Assembly: GCA_905221615.1 (NCBI GenBank)
Contig: CAJNDT010004502.1
Coordinates: forward strand, 339,001 to 403,000
Length of the DNA stretch: 64,000 bases
Source: Symbiodinium sp. CCMP2592
Taxonomy: Eukaryota; Sar; Dinophyceae; Suessiales; Symbiodiniaceae
Direction of reading: 5' to 3'
Position 1 is the first letter of the stretch; each line of letters begins with the position of its first letter. The notes under the pieces were generated by a model that was not told the DNA's origin, did no database searches, and was given only the letters and a program-made list of their open reading frames with translations. A program made the position numbers and the translations under genes. This document shows, piece by piece, positions 38,361 to 48,211 of this stretch.

Positions 38361-38831
38361 GTTGAGGCTTAGGGTTTAGGGGTTTAGGATCTCTGCCGCA
38401 AGGCGGGTTCTGGATTTCTGGGCTTCTGCAGCCTTGTATATGGTTTGAGGTCACGGGGTGAGCATATCTCGACGCTTGGAAAGTTGGTTCTTGTGTGGGG
38501 GTGTGTGTATACATATACAAAGAAATGCATGGTATATATATATATATATATATGAGCATTTATAAATGTGTGCTTGTTTATGGGTATGCTGAAGTATCGC
38601 AGGTTGCATTGGCAGGATATCGAAGTTGTAGACATGATCTGAATTCGTTCGCCCATCGCGCATGTAGAACTCTTGCACTTCCCCTGAAAAAATCGAAGCC
38701 AGCAAGACCAATGAATGCGTTTCGGTGTTGCCGGCTGAGGGCAATCTGACATAAAGGTTTGGAGCATGCACATTTAGGGTTTGAGGTCTTCGTTGTTGAA
38801 TGCCCGCGCAACCCTAAAACTCCAACGCAAC

Positions 38832-38935
38832 CATGAACCCGAACCCCAATATGACCCGGCCAATTGTCAGGGCCCGCCGGAGGTGGCGCACGCTGTTGCA
38901 GCTCGGCTGCTAACAGTGACTCAGACGATGGCCCC
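38832..38935 (+). CDS. Candidate CCP-like exon
   Basis: Reads HEPEPQYDPANCQGPPEVAH and AVAARLLTVTQTMAP. NCQGPPEVAHA resembles the start of a sushi module (C-x-PP). An internal TCAG could be the true acceptor (38881). GC-rich. Confidence 0.4.
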
Positions 38936-39031
38936 AAACCTTAAAACCCTAAACCACAAGGCTCAGTTGAAAGCTCCGATATTCGAGGGTCCCGGGGTTT
39001 AGGGGATTTGCCAAAGAGTTTCAAGTGGGTA

Positions 39032-39158
39032 CTTGGAGGATCATGGGACGTAGAAAGTAAGGTTGCAAGTTAGAAGTAGCTTCATTGAGGTTATCAGTAG
39101 CTACAGGTATCGTTACATTATGCGTAACCCTAGTTACCAAGTCGCATGATCCTCTAAG
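39032..39158. repeat. Foldback family A
   Basis: CTTGGAGGATCATGGGACG to CGCATGATCCTCTAAG; more diverged than other copies. Confidence 0.75.
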
Positions 39159-39200
39159 TAGGCAAAGAAGAACGAAGCAATTATTGAATCCTTTGCTCAG

Positions 39201-39276
39201 AGCTGTGCCCAGGTCGACTTCGACGACGGTGTTGCCAAAGAGTGCCGCTTTCTGGAGTATCACCGCAACTTGATGA
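39201..39276 (+). CDS. Cys-rich exon
   Basis: After CTTTGCTCAG it reads SCAQVDFDDGVAKECRFLEY and HRNLM in phase 0. C-x12-C, GC-rich codons. It follows the family A foldback by 42 bp. Confidence 0.5.
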
Positions 39277-39294
39277 AACTAAGCCAACCGTGTT

Positions 39295-39382
39295 CCTAGA
39301 CCCCTCAGCTACCCTGTAGTTTACCCTAAATACCCACTACTAGGGGCCATACGGGCTCCATTGAATGGCCATTAAGGGGTCC
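39295..39382. repeat. Foldback family M
   Basis: CCTAGACCCCTCAGCTACCC, CTAAATACCCACTA, and GGCCATTAAGGGGTCC. Confidence 0.65.
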
Positions 39383-39493
39383 TGCTTTGAGGCTTCAACA
39401 TTTCGGGTATGGTCTGCCAGCAGACGGTGTTTCCATGAGGGTGTTTCCATGGCGGTTCCACGACTTACTCAGTTTCTCCCCAAACATTATGCA

Positions 39494-39597
39494 TACTGCT
39501 GATGGACAAAACCCTGCATTACCCTTTATAAGGCATATACCATAGTTCCCATAGTTTAGAGTCCTTAGGGTCATGCAGGATTTTGTCCATCAGCAGT
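39494..39597. repeat. Foldback family J
   Basis: ACTGCTGATGGACAAAACCC pairs with AGGATTTTGTCCATCAGCAGT. Confidence 0.85.
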
Positions 39598-39689
39598 AAC
39601 AAACCATCGTCAATCATTCATGGGGTTCGGGATGTGGGTCCCCGTGAACAGTGTGATCCTCCCGCGCCACGTCCGAAACTTCCTTATGG

Positions 39690-39791
39690 CTAGTTGTCAA
39701 AATTATGGTCCCTTTTTTGGTACCCTAAGTATCAGGTGCCTTACTATATTAGGGACCCCAAACAGGGACCTTAATTTTGACAACCACCTAT
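39690..39791. repeat. Foldback family C
   Basis: TAGTTGTCAAAATTATGGTC pairs with GACCTTAATTTTGACAACCA. A protein-like frame (MWVPVNSVILPRHVRNFLMA) ends at its left edge. Confidence 0.75.
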
Positions 39792-39975
39792 CTGTCACTA
39801 GCCATTGCTCGCAGCATTGGTGACTCCATACTCGGACCCTTAATCCCCATTTTCAGGCCTGGATTCCGAAGCCCTAGAAACCCATATTATAAGCCCTAAA
39901 GCCCCTAACCTGGCGCCCTTGACCCAATGAAGCAAAGCATCATTTTTGCACCGAAACCCAAAGGGTCCGATGTAC

Positions 39976-40228
39976 TGCCATGGGGGATACTTCCCTAAAT
40001 CATAATAGTAATTCCTAATATGGAAACCCCACATTCTACTATATCGGTACATAGGACTGTTTGGGAAGCTTCTCCCGACATATCGCAGGCCCAACATGAT
40101 CCAGCTAGATCCGCATAAGCCCTACCCTTAGGGTCTATGTACTCATATAGCATATACTTGGGCCCCAATGTACCTAAATAGGGACTACATCAAGGCCCGG
40201 CCAATGTATATACTATATGAGTACATGG
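39976..40228. repeat. Foldbacks T and D in tandem
   Basis: A T copy (GGGGGATACTTCCCTAAATC to GGAAGCTTCTCCC, 39976-40078) is followed by a D copy (GGGTCTATGTACTCATATAG to CTATATGAGTACATGGAC, 40130-40228). Confidence 0.6.
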
Positions 40229-40315
40229 ACGCTTAGGGCTAAGGAACGCACATCAGAAACACTTTGTCAACCCGTAGGCTTTATAGGGTTTCGTGTTCGC
40301 GGTGTAGGGTTTAAG

Positions 40316-40418
40316 GTTGAAGGAGTTTCCAAGCCCGGAAACAAGAGCCTCCAAACTTGCTGCTGTGCTTGGAGACTATGGCGGCTTCGTCAGTAGCTTC
40401 GGTAACTTCTTTGTGGAC
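40316..40418 (+). CDS. Candidate internal exon, unknown protein
   Basis: TTTAAG plus one leading base, then LKEFPSPETRASKLAAVLGD and YGGFVSSFGNFFVD up to a GTAACT donor. 34 codons of convincing, non-repetitive protein sequence. No family recognised. Confidence 0.45.
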
Positions 40419-40526
40419 GTAACTTGGGGTTTAGGGCGCAGGGACCGTAATATTGAAGCCGAAAGCCCCCGGAAGCAAAAGCCTCCGTTGTCACTGACAT
40501 GCCAGTCTACTATCCTTAACTTAAGG

Positions 40527-40611
40527 GTCCAAGTAGTTCCTGTTGTATGGTTTTTGGTACCAATAAAGGCCCTAAAGTCCTATAATAGGGAGTACTTGGA
40601 CCTTCTGGGTA
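40527..40611. repeat. Foldback family R
   Basis: AGGGTCCAAGTAGTTCCTG to GGGAGTACTTGGACCTTCTG, ending in a GTAAGC string. Confidence 0.65.
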
Positions 40612-40631
40612 AGCATTCAAGTTTGCTGCAG

Positions 40632-40686
40632 AGGACTTTCTTTCCCTTCACGGGCGGTCTGCCCGGTGAGCTGTGACGAAGGCCAG
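40632..40686 (+). CDS. CCP/sushi-like exon
   Basis: GCTGCAG plus one leading base, then GLSFPSRAVCPVSCDEGQ before a GTGATC donor. C-x3-C-x2-G is the sushi core. Clean borders and usual entry phase. Confidence 0.5.
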
Positions 40687-40699
40687 GTGATCCTTGAGG

Positions 40700-41488
40700 G
40701 GCCTTTGCTTCTTGGGTTTCAGGGTTTCCTTAACCCTGAAAAACCTACCTTTTTAGGGCTCCTTCTTATGATTTCTTTATAAAAGTCTTTAATATGGCAG
40801 GATATTCAGAGATAAGGTTGGGGTTAACGTGTGTTCATGGCTTTCGGATTTTGGGTTCATGGGGCTGGGATTGAAGATTGAAGGATGGAAGGACTTTGAT
40901 CAGTGATGGGTCGTCAGGTTTAACCGTGTCAACTAACCTGAAGATGTTGCTTGTTTGTCTAACAAGACTTGCGAACAGTAGCAGGCTGTGCTAGAGTATC
41001 ATAGGCCCGTTAAGCCCGGACATCAGCAATGGCGGATTAAGGTTTGTTTTGCACGGTCCCTTCTTCCAATGTTGCCAATCAGAAACAATAGCTTGCAGAA
41101 GCTCTTTGACAGACTGCCGTCTGCATAATGCGTAGTTGCTTGCTTCGATGATACCAAGAACACAGGAAGATGTTCTGTCATGTCTGCGTCTGTGCAGTGC
41201 GGCCCAAGCCGCGTGCCGCAACATGATTCGGATGTTTTGTTTCGATATATGAGAACGTAGTACAACAACATATATCAAAAAAAAAAAAAACATATATCAA
41301 AACTGAACTTACTAGAATATACGAGTCCATTGAATGCCACTGTTCCAGATTTTGTCATTACGTATCATAATCTATCACATCATGTCATAACCTGCCATAC
41401 TGTATAGAAGGCAGAATAGAAAAGGAAAGAGCATCACATACGATCCGAGAATAATATGTAGCATAACATAATGCTATCTCTCTCTATG

Positions 41489-41521
<33 letters not shown>

Positions 41522-41600
41522 GCATATTCACAGGAGCATTTCATCAGAACTCCATGTAAAGTATTATTCTCATGTTTTTAATGTAGCTGCTGAATCACCC
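40700..41600. other. No confident gene; AT microsatellites
   Basis: A - strand frame (40991-41293, 100 codons) contains CRRQSVKELLQAIVSDWQHW and is protein-like but unsupported. TATATA tracts lie at 41494-41525. The rest is unassigned. Confidence 0.35.
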
Positions 41601-41714
41601 AGAATGTCGTGACGGATTCGGGTTTCGGTTCAGGGTTTGGGGGTTCAGGGTATGGGTTCGATTGTGGTTTCAGGGTTAAGGCCCCTAGGTTTGAAGGTTT
41701 AGGCTTTGTCGCAG

Positions 41715-41819
41715 GTTTCCAAGCGCATGGCGCTTCCTTCTGCGTCCGCGGCCAATGGTATGCTGCACCTTGGCCATGAGTGGCGAGTGCACTGCACCCC
41801 AGTCTTGGAAGCTGGATGT
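41715..41819 (+). CDS. CCP/sushi-like exon
   Basis: After TTTGTCGCAG it reads VSKRMALPSASAANGMLHLG and HEWRVHCTPVLEAGC. NG-x-L-x2-G-x2-W-x-V-x-C matches the central part of a complement-control module very well. Good acceptor; donor not resolved. Confidence 0.55.
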
Positions 41820-42111
41820 TTAGCCCAAAACCCTAAACCGGAGACCCTAATCATGCGCAACTGATAAACCCAATCTTGAAAGGTTGGGATCTGGAGAAAG
41901 TATTCAGTGTGTGTCCTTTTGGTTGGCTGCCTGAGCATGAGGACAACCAAGTTCCAAGCTTACGCCGCTTGCTGTGTGGAGTTGTATTGTGCGGTTTAGG
42001 TTAGGAGTTCGGTGGGATTTGGGGCTTAGGCTTAGTATAGAGACCACTCAACAGATATTGTAGCCCTTAAGGAACTCAAAAAAACCGTTACAAGGGTACC
42101 TGTTCTGGCTG

Positions 42112-42280
42112 TATAACCCGAAACCCTAACCCTTAAACCCTAAGCCCTAACCCCTAAACCCTAAACCCTAACCCCTAACCCCTAAACCCTAAACCCTAAA
42201 CCCAAAACCCTAAACCCTAAGCCCTAAACCCTAAACCCTAAACCCTAAACCCTAACTAAACCCTAAACCCTGAACCCAAA
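42112..42280. repeat. CCCTAAA array
   Basis: About 170 bp of nearly perfect CCCTAAA units, the most regular telomere-like stretch in the window. Confidence 0.9.
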
Positions 42281-42362
42281 GGCCCTACAGTATTCTCGGA
42301 TCGGAGTTGAAGGTGCCGCCCAAAGGCCTGAGGCAGCCACACCCCTGACACGGTTTAGGTTA

Positions 42363-42578
42363 CTTGGAGGATCATGGGACTTAGTATGTAGGGGTTCCTT
42401 AAAAGGCTCCTTAAAGGGATCTATAGGGTTCCTTAAGGGGATCTATGGGGTTTAGGGTTTAGGGTCTACTTGGAGGATCATGGGACTTAGTAAGTAAGGT
42501 TATAAGTACCTTAATTGGGGTTATAAGTATAGTTCCCCTAATTATAACCCTAGTTACTAAGTCCCATGATCCTTTTAG
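42363..42578. repeat. Truncated then complete family A foldback
   Basis: A left half (42363-42392) passes into CCTTAAAGGGATCTATAGGG repeat; a full copy in the same orientation follows at 42469-42578 (CTTGGAGGATC to GATCCTTTTAG). Confidence 0.75.
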
Positions 42579-42612
42579 TAAGGGTTGAGGGTTTAGGATT
42601 TACAGCAGAAGG

Positions 42613-42707
42613 CCAAAAGTTGGAAACCCACCTGTCTCAATCCCTAAGAGTCAAGAACAGGATACCCCAGCACACTTTGTCCTTAATCCGGTGTCCAACT
42701 TTTTGGA
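42613..42707. repeat. Foldback family P
   Basis: AAAAGTTGGAAACC pairs with GGTGTCCAACTTTTTGG. Copies at 17362 and 48470. Confidence 0.65.
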
Positions 42708-43058
42708 GTCTAGTATAGGGATTTAGAATTTAGGGTTAAGGGTTTAGGTTAAGGGTTCAGGGGGGTTCGTGATGCTGATTTTCCTTAGGTTCTTTGGGGT
42801 CCAGGTACGCGGTACCGATCGGGGATAGTATGCGGTTCCCTTTATGAAGGCTGAAGTAGGTTACTGATATGATTAGAAACCTACTACTAGGTAATCCCTA
42901 AACCCTAAACCCTTAACCCTTTAAAAGCCCCAGACACTAAACTCTTATAACTTATAAGCATTACACCCTGGACCCTTATACACCCTAAACCCTGAACCCT
43001 TAATAAGCCCTAGACCCTAAACCCTTAACCCTTAACCCGTATAATCCTAACCCCTGCT

Positions 43059-43170
43059 AATTGGGAGATTCCGAAAATGAGGGACCCTGATACAGTACCC
43101 TAAATAGTAGGATCCTTATTATAAGGAACCCCAAATAAGGTACCCCTATAATTGTCGGAATCTCCCATTT
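43059..43170. repeat. Foldback family B
   Basis: AATTGGGAGATTCCGAAAAT pairs with AATTGTCGGAATCTCCCATT. Confidence 0.8.
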
Positions 43171-43204
43171 GGGTCAACTGGAGCCCTAGGCTTAGGACTT
43201 TCAG

Positions 43205-43250
43205 AGCAGGGGCCACGAGCCCCCAGCTGAGGCGGCTTGCGTCCAAGCAG
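43205..43250 (+). CDS. Candidate short exon
   Basis: ACTTTCAG then SRGHEPPAEAACVQA and a GTGCCT donor. Between a B and an L foldback. Very GC-rich codons. Confidence 0.4.
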
Positions 43251-43305
43251 GTGCCTTGGCTGCATCGTACAGTTGTATACGCACACGTTTGTTTCAACTT
43301 ATGTT

Positions 43306-43387
43306 TACCTGGACCCCAAAAGTATGTAGAATAATAGCCTTTTATGGGTTTTGGGCCATTATTTTACCTACATGTGGAGGTCTAGGT
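43306..43387. repeat. Foldback family L
   Basis: TACCTGGACCCCAAAAGTAT to GAGGTCTAGGTA, with GTAGAATAATAGCC pairing GGCCATTATTTTACCTAC. Confidence 0.75.
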
Positions 43388-43461
43388 ATGCTCAGTGTCG
43401 ATGAAACTTGCCCTCCTTTTTGGCTGGAAGGCTTTAACTCTGGAGGATCATGAGACTCTAA

Positions 43462-43590
43462 GTAAGTTACCTAGAGGCTCATACCCTACCCCTTTTTGAG
43501 ATACCTAGTTTTATCGTTAGGATCTGCTATCTGAAAACGTAGGCGCCCTAACAAAGGGGTAGGGTATGAGTCTCTCGGTAGCTTCCAGAA
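43462..43590. repeat. Foldback family U
   Basis: TACCTAGAGGCTCATACCCT pairs with AGGGTATGAGTCTCTCGGTA. A solo arm is at 14337. Confidence 0.7.
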
Positions 43591-44199
43591 ACGGTTTGGA
43601 GTAGGGCTTCTTTTGAGGAGCCCTCAAGGGTTCCTTCGGGTTCTTTCAAGAGGGTTCAGGGTTCCTTTTACGGGGAAAGGTTCAGGGTTCAGGGTTCCTT
43701 TGAAGCTGTACGGTTTACGGTATTTAAGGTTTACAGAACATAACCTAAGGAAAGAAATGCTTTCAGAAGCCCCTACCCCAAAAATCCAAGTACCTAACAA
43801 TCATAGACTCAACAAAATCCTAACCGACTGAACTACTATCCTAAAACCGAGTACCTAATTATTCGGTCCTTTGGATTCTTGGGGTTAGTATCTGCTCTTG
43901 AACCCTTCTTGGCTTCCTTGTATCCCTTACACTCCGAAGCCTATACCCACAGAGGCCAATACCCCTTCATTCAGGAACTTACCTTAGAGTAGAAGCCGAA
44001 AGTTGGCAATCCCATAGCCTCAAACCTTAAGAGCAATCAATGTATGGGGAATCCCAGCACTGTTAGGCCTTAATCAGGTTTCCAATTTTATGTGGTTTAC
44101 TATAAACTATAAGGGGCTTCTAGAGATCCTTGTCGAAACCCTTAGCAGCCTTGTGCAGGATCTTGCAGAGCCTTGCTAGAGTTGAAATCTTTTCCCCAG

Positions 44200-44407
44200 G
44201 GCTGCATGTCGGTGGTTGTCAAAATTAGGGTCCCGTTTTGGGCCATTATTATAGTACGGCACCTAATATTTAGGGTACCCAAAAAGGAGTCAGGATTTTG
44301 ACAACCACCCATGTGGCTACATGTCATATTCTTAGGCCTTCGAGGGTTCCTATGATACTTTACGGCCTAAGTATATAGTAGATTTAACAATTTAGGCACA
44401 TGGAGCC
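44200..44407. mobile_element. Second case of family C nested in family D
   Basis: D begins GGCTGCATGT, is interrupted by a C foldback (44210-44310; GGTGGTTGTCAAAATT to TTTTGACAACCACCC), and resumes ATGTGGCTACATG to GGCACATGGAGCC. ATGT flanks C on both sides. This is the same host family as at 694 but a different point, so it is an independent insertion. Confidence 0.75.
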
Positions 44408-44459
44408 ATAGGGCTGATTCAAAACCACTCAGCCCCTAAAGCATTTACAACACACAACA

Positions 44460-44695
44460 TTCTCAGCCCTTAACACCCAAAACCCTAAACTCCCAAAGCC
44501 ATCTAAAACCCTGATATCCTAAACTCCTCTCATTCCCTGAAATCCTAAACTCCTCTCAGACCCTGAAACCTTAAACTCCTCTCAGCCCCTAACACCCAAA
44601 ACCCTTAAAATCCTAAAGCCATGAAAACCTTGAAACCCTAAACCCTAGAGTCCTAAACTCCTCTCAGACCCTGAAATCCTAAACTCCTTTCAGAC
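44460..44695. repeat. Telomere-derived satellite
   Basis: Repeats of ATCCTAAACTCCTCTCAG with CCCTGAAA spacers, about 50 bp period, derived from CCCTAAA. Confidence 0.75.
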
Positions 44696-44720
44696 CGAAT
44701 CGACTGAGGAGTCCCTCCAG

Positions 44721-44790
44721 TGGGCTGCAAGGGCCTCGATGCACCGCAGGTGAAGAACGCCGCGGCGGTGCCATCCGGGCTTCGGGCGAA
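44721..44790 (+). CDS. CCP-like exon
   Basis: After CCCTCCAG, two leading bases, then GCKGLDAPQVKNAAAVPSGL. C-x3-(L)-x-AP-x-V-x-NA recalls the start of sushi modules. Very high GC at third positions. A second frame (TESTEESLQWAARASMHR) is open too, so the frame is not certain. Confidence 0.4.
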
Positions 44791-44832
44791 GTTTCGGGAG
44801 TTTGACCCTAAGGCCCTACAAGGACTCCTGTT

Positions 44833-44943
44833 ATATGGGAGTTTCCGAAAATAGGGGATCCCAATATAGCACCCTAAATAGTAGGATTCTTATAATAAGG
44901 ACCCCCCAAATACGGTGCCCCTAATTTTCGGAAACTCCCATAT
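44833..44943. repeat. Foldback family B
   Basis: TATATGGGAGTTTCCGAAAA pairs perfectly with TTTTCGGAAACTCCCATAT. Confidence 0.85.
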
Positions 44944-45173
44944 GGCGTTTGGGCCCAAAGGCTATACTATATCGGGCTTTGAGCGAAGTTTCGTGAGTTT
45001 AAGAGTTCAGAGGTGTTTGTTTGCAGGCAAGTTTTGGGAGTTTCGGAGTTCAGGGTTTAGGGTTTAGGGTTTGGGGTTTTAGGGTTTTTAGGGGTGCAGG
45101 CAAGGGATTTCGGGTGTGTAAGATTTACGGAGCAGAGGGTTCGGGCGCCGGGGAAGTGTGGAATGTAGGGTCT

Positions 45174-45262
45174 AGCCATAGGCATAGTAGTTCCTTTTGG
45201 GGATTGCCTTATAGGATTCTTTATATGAGCCCCAAAAAGGAACTACTATGGGGCCTCTGGGT
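45174..45262. mobile_element. Foldback family I inside a short putative intron
   Basis: ATAGGCATAGTAGTTCCTTT pairs with AAAGGAACTACTATGGGGCC. It lies between a GTAGGG donor (45165) and a CTCCAG acceptor (45275), giving an intron of about 111 nt made mostly of the foldback. Confidence 0.7.
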
Positions 45263-45275
45263 AGCCAGGCTCCAG

Positions 45276-45336
45276 GGCCATGCAGATGACCGGGCAGGAT
45301 TCCAGTTGTTCAATGCAAAATTCATGGAGGCTTCAT
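45276..45336 (+). CDS. Internal exon between two foldbacks
   Basis: After GGCTCCAG it reads GHADDRAGFQLFNAKFMEAS. It is bounded on the left by the family I foldback intron and on the right by a family M foldback starting near 45337. Protein-like, phase 0. No family recognised. Confidence 0.45.
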
Positions 45337-45600
45337 GGTCCTTAATAATTAGTGGGTATTCAGGGTATATTAGAGGGTAGTTGGGTGTCTAGGTAAGTGA
45401 GCTCAAGCTGAGCAAGAATGGTGAGCTAGTGGCGGCTGGTGGAAACCGAGGTTGCTAGTTTCCGCACTGGAAAGTTCAGCTCCGGGTTGATATGCTGGTG
45501 TGCACTGAATCCAGCATCAAGCGTTGCATCGTCCGTGTTCCGGTTGCTCGGGTATAGGGCTTACCTGGAGTTCAGGTTCCCTACATGTAAGAAACCATAT

Positions 45601-45701
45601 GGGCGGTTGTCAAAATTATGGTCCCTGTTTATATCCTTGTTATAATTCGGCACCGAATATTTAGGGTACCCAAAAAGGGGCCATAATTTTGAAAGCTACC
45701 T
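45601..45701. repeat. Foldback family C
   Basis: GGGCGGTTGTCAAAATTATG to GCCATAATTTTGAAAGCTACC; flanked by CATAT and ATACT, again an AT-type target. Confidence 0.75.
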
Positions 45702-45916
45702 ATACTAAGGATTCCTTAACATGTAGGTTGTCGAGGCGTTCTAGGGTCCAGGTAAGCCTTTATAAGGTTTGTTTCCATTATAGAGTGAGGCCATCACCCC
45801 AAAGCCCCCAAAATCCCAAAAGCTTGAAGCCCTTAACGCATGTATAAACGAAACTCTCCAGAACCCCCTTTTCATACAACCACTCTAGAACCTTTTACGG
45901 GACAACCCCGCAGCAG

Positions 45917-46000
45917 GTGCGGTGCCCCAAGGACCTCTACTACACCTCCCAAGTTTGCGAGGTGAAGTGTGACAATGGGTTTAGGACCGACCGACCCGAT
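45917..46000 (+). CDS. CCP/sushi-like exon
   Basis: After GCAGCAG it reads VRCPKDLYYTSQVCEVKCDN and GFRTDRPD in phase 0. C-x(10)-C-x3-C-x2-GF is an excellent sushi-like pattern. Codons are GC-rich. Donor not resolved because TTTAGG repeat follows. Confidence 0.55.
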
Positions 46001-46199
46001 CCTCCCATTCGGGATCTTAGGGTTTAGGGTTCAGGGTTTAGGATTTATGGTTCAGGGTTTATAGGGTTTAGGGCAAATTCGTTGGGGCCTAGGGCTTATC
46101 CTGCGCCCTAAATCCCAAAGCGATAGGCTTCAGCGTTCCAGAGCGCAGGGGTCTACACGTCGGGCTCGGGCTTCAGGCCGGTGTTTTTTTTGTGTTTTG

Positions 46200-46279
46200 A
46201 CAGAAACCCCCAAAAGGAGGTAAACAAATGGCCCAAAACCTATAAAGGGCTGTTCTTCTACATACTTTTGTATCCAAGT
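46200..46279. repeat. Foldback family L, inverted
   Basis: CCCCCAAAAGGAGGTAAACA to ACTTTTGTATCCAAGTA, the reverse orientation of the copy at 43306. Confidence 0.6.
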
Positions 46280-46320
46280 AGGGTGATTGAGACTGGGGTT
46301 TTGGTCTTTGATTGAATGAG

Positions 46321-46398
46321 TGCTCGGATCCCCCTCACTTTGAGAAAGTCGTGCTAATTCATGAGCATATTCGAGCGCCCTTCAAGTTCTCCTTCTGA
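46321..46398 (+). CDS. Candidate CCP-like exon with stop
   Basis: Reads CSDPPHFEKVVLIHEHIRAP and FKFSF, then TGA. CSDPP-x(3)-KVV resembles a sushi N-half. Acceptor GAATGAG is weak. Confidence 0.35.
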   Translation, partial: CSDPPHFEKVVLIHEHIRAPFKFSF

Positions 46399-46585
46399 AG
46401 TCTCCATCGCACCTTGTTTTTGCTTCAGGGTTTGGGTGGGTTGTAATACAAATATTGGGAAACTGGAAGCCTCCAACACACGTCGGTGCGCAATAGCCAC
46501 GCGACTATACCAAACTTGACATTGTAATTAACTCTCAACCCTGAACACCCAAACCTCTAAACCCAACCACGACTCTGTGCGGCAG

Positions 46586-46681
46586 GAAAACTGCCGACCT
46601 CCTTTGTGCACGGGATGGATGGCACCTCGGTTTGACATGTGGGGGGGCCGGTGCAAAATTTTTAGGCGCCCTGCGAAATAA
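46586..46681 (+). CDS. Cys-rich exon with stop
   Basis: After GTGCGGCAG it reads ENCRPPLCTGWMAPRFDMWG and GRCKIFRRPAK, then TAA. C-x4-C-x2-W and a third Cys; CCP-like. The stop may be intronic if a donor precedes it. Confidence 0.45.
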   Translation, partial: ENCRPPLCTGWMAPRFDMWGGRCKIFRRPAK

Positions 46682-46850
46682 CAGGATACTATAAGGTCCC
46701 TTTATCTTAACCCCTTGCAAACCCGGCAGAAGCTCTTCTGTCATAACTCAGATTCACAAAATACGACATGGAGCCCTTGTAACGCCTCTAATTTGAAGAG
46801 GCCCCCTACCGGCTTCATTCCGGGGGGACCCATGGGTACCAAGATCTTAT

Positions 46851-47067
46851 AACCCAGAGGGTCCATATATACACTACCGATATGGAATCAGGGGAGTCGG
46901 GGCTCTGGGGTTTAGGTTTTTGAGGTTTAGGGGGTTAGGGTTGAGGGGTCGAGGGTTTAGGGTCTATATACACACCATTATGAATTAGGTGCCAAAAGAC
47001 CATCCCTATTGTGGGTTTTGGGGGGACCTATAATTCCATAATGGAAGTGTACATGGACCCTCTTGGT
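46851..47067. repeat. Foldback family E split by other repeat
   Basis: AACCCAGAGGGTCCATATAT starts one arm; after TTTAGGG repeat a second E copy runs GGGTCTATATACACACCATT to GTGTACATGGACCCTC. Either two partial copies or one copy with an insertion. Confidence 0.6.
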
Positions 47068-47146
47068 TATAAGGACCCTGTCCAGGAACCCTTCTAAAGA
47101 AGGAACCCTGCGCTTTCACCTGTGCTCCGCCTGAGGCTTGATGCAG

Positions 47147-47205
47147 AGTGCCTCCCTGCCGAGTGTCGTGCTCCGATAGTGGAAAATGCCGAGGAGTCAA
47201 CGATT
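47147..47205 (+). CDS. CCP-like exon leading into a 57-bp minisatellite
   Basis: After GATGCAG, two leading bases, then CLPAECRAPIVENAEES. C-x4-C-x-APIVENA matches the start of complement-control modules. It runs directly into the first unit of the tandem repeat at 47198. Confidence 0.5.
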
Positions 47206-47425
47206 TCAGGGGTTCCTTGAAAGAGGGATCTACATGTTTAGGGGTTTCGGGATTCAACGATTTCAGGGGTTCCTTGAAAGAGGGATCTACATGTTTAGTG
47301 GTTTCGGGTGTCAACGATTTCCGAGGTTGGTTGAAAGAGGGATCCATGTGTTTAGGGGTTTGGGGTTTCAACGATTTCAGAGGTCCGTTGAAAGAGGAAT
47401 CGACACATTTAGGGGTTTGGGGTTT
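47198..47425 (+). repeat. 57-bp minisatellite, four units
   Basis: Units start CAACGATTTCAGGGGTTCC at 47198, 47255, 47312 and 47369. The period is a multiple of three and a + frame stays open through it with a 19-residue repeat (NDFRGSLKEGSTCLGVSGF). Confidence 0.85.
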
Positions 47426-47502
47426 CTGATGTGTTTACTGCTTTGGGGCTTCAGGGTTTTAGGATTCAGCCGCTCAGCACAGCGCTGATTTCGGATGTTC
47501 GG

Positions 47503-47649
47503 ATGTTTCGGTTAGCTTGTTCATGTTTGTTAGTTGTTTTCTTCTGGTGCCTTGGGGCTGTTTCGGGTTTTAGCGTTGCACGGCGTATGGCCTTCGGGGC
47601 CTTTGGAAGCTGCGTGTTTGCCAGCAGGGATTTCAGGTTTTGGCGGTGA
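47503..47649 (+). CDS. Candidate first exon with signal peptide
   Basis: MFRLACSCLLVVFFWCLGAV followed by SGFS is a textbook secretory signal. The frame stays open to 47649, but a donor (GTTTTAG) may end the exon near 47577. The LACSC start is shared with the signal peptide at 51978, suggesting paralogous genes in tandem. Confidence 0.45.
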   Translation: MFRLACSCLLVVFFWCLGAVSGFSVARRMAFGAFGSCVFASRDFRFWR

Positions 47650-47954
47650 GGGTAAAGGCAGACGTGCGTAAGCAGACCCTAAGGCTCAAAATGACCCAAA
47701 AGCTTGTAAAATGAGTCCTTCGAGCCTTAGGGAGATGCTGCTTGGGTTCTATAGAAGCCCGAATATTTATTGACATTTGGACGCCTCCGGCCACCGGTTC
47801 CACGAAAGAACTCTAAACGTGGGGAGCTCGTAAATCCCCAAACTCTAGTTTGTTTACTGCTTGTTCCTTAAACTCCTTGTTACCCTGGTTTAAACTTTCC
47901 TAAACCCCTAAACCGCTGAATCCTATAACCCCGAAAACGCTAAGGCCCTAAATT

Positions 47955-48110
47955 ACTGAAACCTAGCCCCTTAACCCTAAACCCTAAACCCTAAACCCTA
48001 AGCCCTAAACCCTAAACCCTAAGCCCTAAGCCCTAAGCCGTAAACCCTAAGCCCTAAACCCTAAACCCCTAACCCTAAGCCCTCACCCTAAGCGAACCCT
48101 TAAGGCGCCT
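47955..48110. repeat. CCCTAAA/CCCTAAG array
   Basis: About 155 bp of CCCTAAACCCTAAGCCC units. Confidence 0.85.
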
Positions 48111-48211
48111 CACCCCGTTTCGGGTTAGTAGGATCTCTCGCTTTGTGCTGGCTCTCCTCATGGAAGCCAGTGCCGTGCTCCTCGGATGTTGAACCCTAAG
48201 CCCTATAAACC

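Noticed and set aside
40991-41293. Minus-strand frame of 100 codons with SVKELLQAIVSDWQHW
   Set aside because: No supporting signal or family; kept as unassigned sequence only.
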